64,000 bases of DNA from assembly GCF_900098745.1 (NCBI RefSeq), contig NZ_FQTT01000009.1, positions 1 through 64,000 on the forward strand, in the 5' to 3' direction. Shown piece by piece: positions 62,658 to 64,000 of this stretch. Each line of letters opens with the position of its first letter. Positions within the stretch are counted from its first letter, which is position 1. This DNA is from Actinomyces glycerinitolerans (GTDB lineage Bacteria; Actinomycetota; Actinomycetes; Actinomycetales; Actinomycetaceae). A program made the translations under genes and the position numbers. The notes under the pieces are model-generated. The model made no database searches. It saw nothing but the letters and a program-made list of their open reading frames with translations, and had not been told where the DNA came from.

Positions 62658-64000
62658 GTGCGTCTGACTGCTCTCCTGCCCCCGCTGCTGACCGACCCCG
62701 CCATCGACTCCCTGGTTACGGCCGCCGGCAGCCGCTCGCGCACCGACCGCAGCGTCGTCGTCGCCCCCGGCGCCCGCCCCGCCGTCCTGGCCGCCATGGC
62801 CCTGGGCGCGGCCGGCGTCGACCGCGTCACCGGGGCCGGCCCGGATCCCTCGGGCCGCCTCGCGCGCCCCGGGGTGGGAGCAGCCGGCGACGGCACCCCC
62901 CTGCTGGTGGTCACCGCCACCGGGCGGGAGGCCGAGGAGCTCGCCGCCGCCCTGCGCTGCTACCTGCCCGACCCCGACGTCGCCGTCTTCCCCGCCTGGG
63001 AGACCCTCCCGCATGAGCGGCTCTCCCCGCGCGCCGACACCGTCGCCACCCGGCTGGCCGTGCTGCGGCGCCTGGCCCATCCCGAGGACGGCGCCCCGGC
63101 CGGCCCCGACGCCATGCCGGACCCGTGGCGCGGCCCCATCCGCGTGCTGATCGTGCCCGTGCGCGCCCTGCTGGCGCCGGTGGTCGACGGCCTGGGGGAA
63201 CTGGAACCGATCCACCTGGCCGCGGGAGACCGCGCCGACCTGGAGGAGCTCGCCACCCGCCTGGCGGAGGCCGCCTACACCCGGGTGGACATGGTCACCG
63301 GTCGCGGTGAGTTCGCCGTCCGCGGCGGCATCCTCGACGTCTTCCCGCCCACCCAGCCGCGGCCGGTGCGCGTGGACTTCTTCGGCGACGAGATCGAGTC
63401 CGTCTCCTCCTTCGCCGTCACCGACCAGCGCACCATCGCCGACCTCGGTGCCGTCACCGCCACCGCCTGCCGGGAGGTGCTGCTCACTCAGCAGGTGCGC
63501 GAGCGCGCCCGCGCCCTGATCGGAGTCATCCCCACCGCCGCCGACATGTTGGAGAAACTGGCCGCCGGCATCCCGGTGGAGGGCATGGAGTCCCTCGCCC
63601 CCGTCCTGACCGAACGCATGGTGCCGCTCCTGGACCTGGTGGGGGACCGCCTCGTGGTCCTGGCCGAACCGGAGAAGGTGCGGGGGCGCGCCGAGGACCT
63701 GGCGGCCACCACCGAGGAGTTCCTCGCCGCCGCCTGGACCTCGGCCGCCTCCGGCGGCAACGCCCCCATCGACCTTTCCGCCGCCGCCTTCGCCCACCTC
63801 GCCGAGGCCCGCGCCCTGGCCCTGTCCACGAACCGCGGCTGGTGGTCCTTCACCTCCCTGAAGGCCTCCCCGGACACCCTCGAACTGCCGCTGCGCGACC
63901 CCGAGAGCTACCGGGGGCGCCTGGACGCCGCCGTGAAGGACATCGGCGAGCTGACCCGGGGCGGCTGGAGCGTCGTCGTCGCCACCGAGGGGCCCGGACC
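62658..64000 (+). CDS. mfd: Transcription-repair coupling factor Mfd, N-terminal part (cut by window end)
   Basis: Mfd removes stalled RNA polymerase and recruits UvrA to lesions. The visible 447 residues begin VRLTALLPPLLTDPAID and cover the UvrB-like N-terminal region. Landmarks are LLVVTATGREAEELAAAL (about 77-94), FPAWETLPHERLSPRADTVA (about 111-130), TRGEFAVRGGILDVFPP-like sequence (here GRGEFAVRGGILDVFPPTQP, about 215-234) and VRVDFFGDEIESVSSF. A full protein is near 1200 aa, so about 60 percent lies beyond the window, including the RNAP-interacting and helicase domains. No frameshift is seen. Confidence 0.95.
   Translation, partial: MRLTALLPPLLTDPAIDSLVTAAGSRSRTDRSVVVAPGARPAVLAAMALGAAGVDRVTGAGPDPSGRLARPGVGAAGDGTPLLVVTATGREAEELAAALRCYLPDPDVAVFPAWETLPHERLSPRADTVATRLAVLRRLAHPEDGAPAGPDAMPDPWRGPIRVLIVPVRALLAPVVDGLGELEPIHLAAGDRADLEELATRLAEAAYTRVDMVTGRGEFAVRGGILDVFPPTQPRPVRVDFFGDEIESVSSFAVTDQRTIADLGAVTATACREVLLTQQVRERARALIGVIPTAADMLEKLAAGIPVEGMESLAPVLTERMVPLLDLVGDRLVVLAEPEKVRGRAEDLAATTEEFLAAAWTSAASGGNAPIDLSAAAFAHLAEARALALSTNRGWWSFTSLKASPDTLELPLRDPESYRGRLDAAVKDIGELTRGGWSVVVATEGPG

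Overview
The window is a high-GC actinobacterial chromosome segment. Its gene content points to Actinomycetaceae (Actinomyces sensu lato): G5-domain resuscitation-promoting factors, an O-mannosyltransferase divergent from rsmI, many leaderless genes, and a large cell-surface polysaccharide region. This assignment is inference from gene content and style; no database was searched.

Layout. Positions 1-344 hold the extreme 3' end of a 23S rRNA gene and a complete 5S rRNA. Positions 345-1858 have no convincing protein gene. They carry a 20-nt-unit palindromic array, a non-autonomous transposable element (MITE) with ISL3-like ends and an 8-bp target duplication, and a hairpin-rich stretch. Positions 1859-9926 hold pmt (-) divergent from rsmI (+), three tandem small membrane-protein paralogues (-), then metG and tatD. 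Positions 10006-13227 hold two G5-domain wall-hydrolase paralogues, one with an SLT-like and one with an Rpf domain, on either side of a second MITE. Positions 13347-17118 are the operon ksgA-ispE-ABC-F ATPase.

Positions 17135-33310 form a signalling and surface locus. RDD-FHA protein, FHA protein and membrane Ser/Thr kinase run on +. They converge with a - strand operon of giant Ig/FN3 repeat protein, MoxR ATPase, DUF58, a transglutaminase-fold protein lacking Cys/His, and a second RDD-FHA protein. The - operon starts further upstream with a sugar-phosphate transferase and a TagD-like nucleotidyltransferase joined by overlapping stop/start codons.

Positions 35223-36465 are a repeat-rich gap with MITE remnants, followed by tetR and a CDP-alcohol phosphatidyltransferase. 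Positions 38029-62608 are a polysaccharide region in two related halves around tRNA-Gln, a short glmU and prs. It has five glycosyltransferases, two Wzz-like proteins, a Wzy-like polymerase, a Wzx flippase, a pyruvyl transferase, an FrhB-like protein, a deacetylase, a GDPD-like protein and two large secreted proteins sharing a C-terminal domain. The window ends inside mfd.

How it fits together: the initiating phosphoglycosyl transferase, glycosyltransferases, flippase, polymerase and chain-length proteins could together build a pyruvylated, possibly phosphate-containing surface polymer. The kinase/FHA locus is a separate envelope module. The most unusual DNA is non-coding: MITEs with ISL3-like termini whose interiors are arrays of about 20-nt units that switch orientation part-way. 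A recurring regulatory style is a TANNNT -10 box lying 6-8 nt before the start codon (leaderless mRNA).
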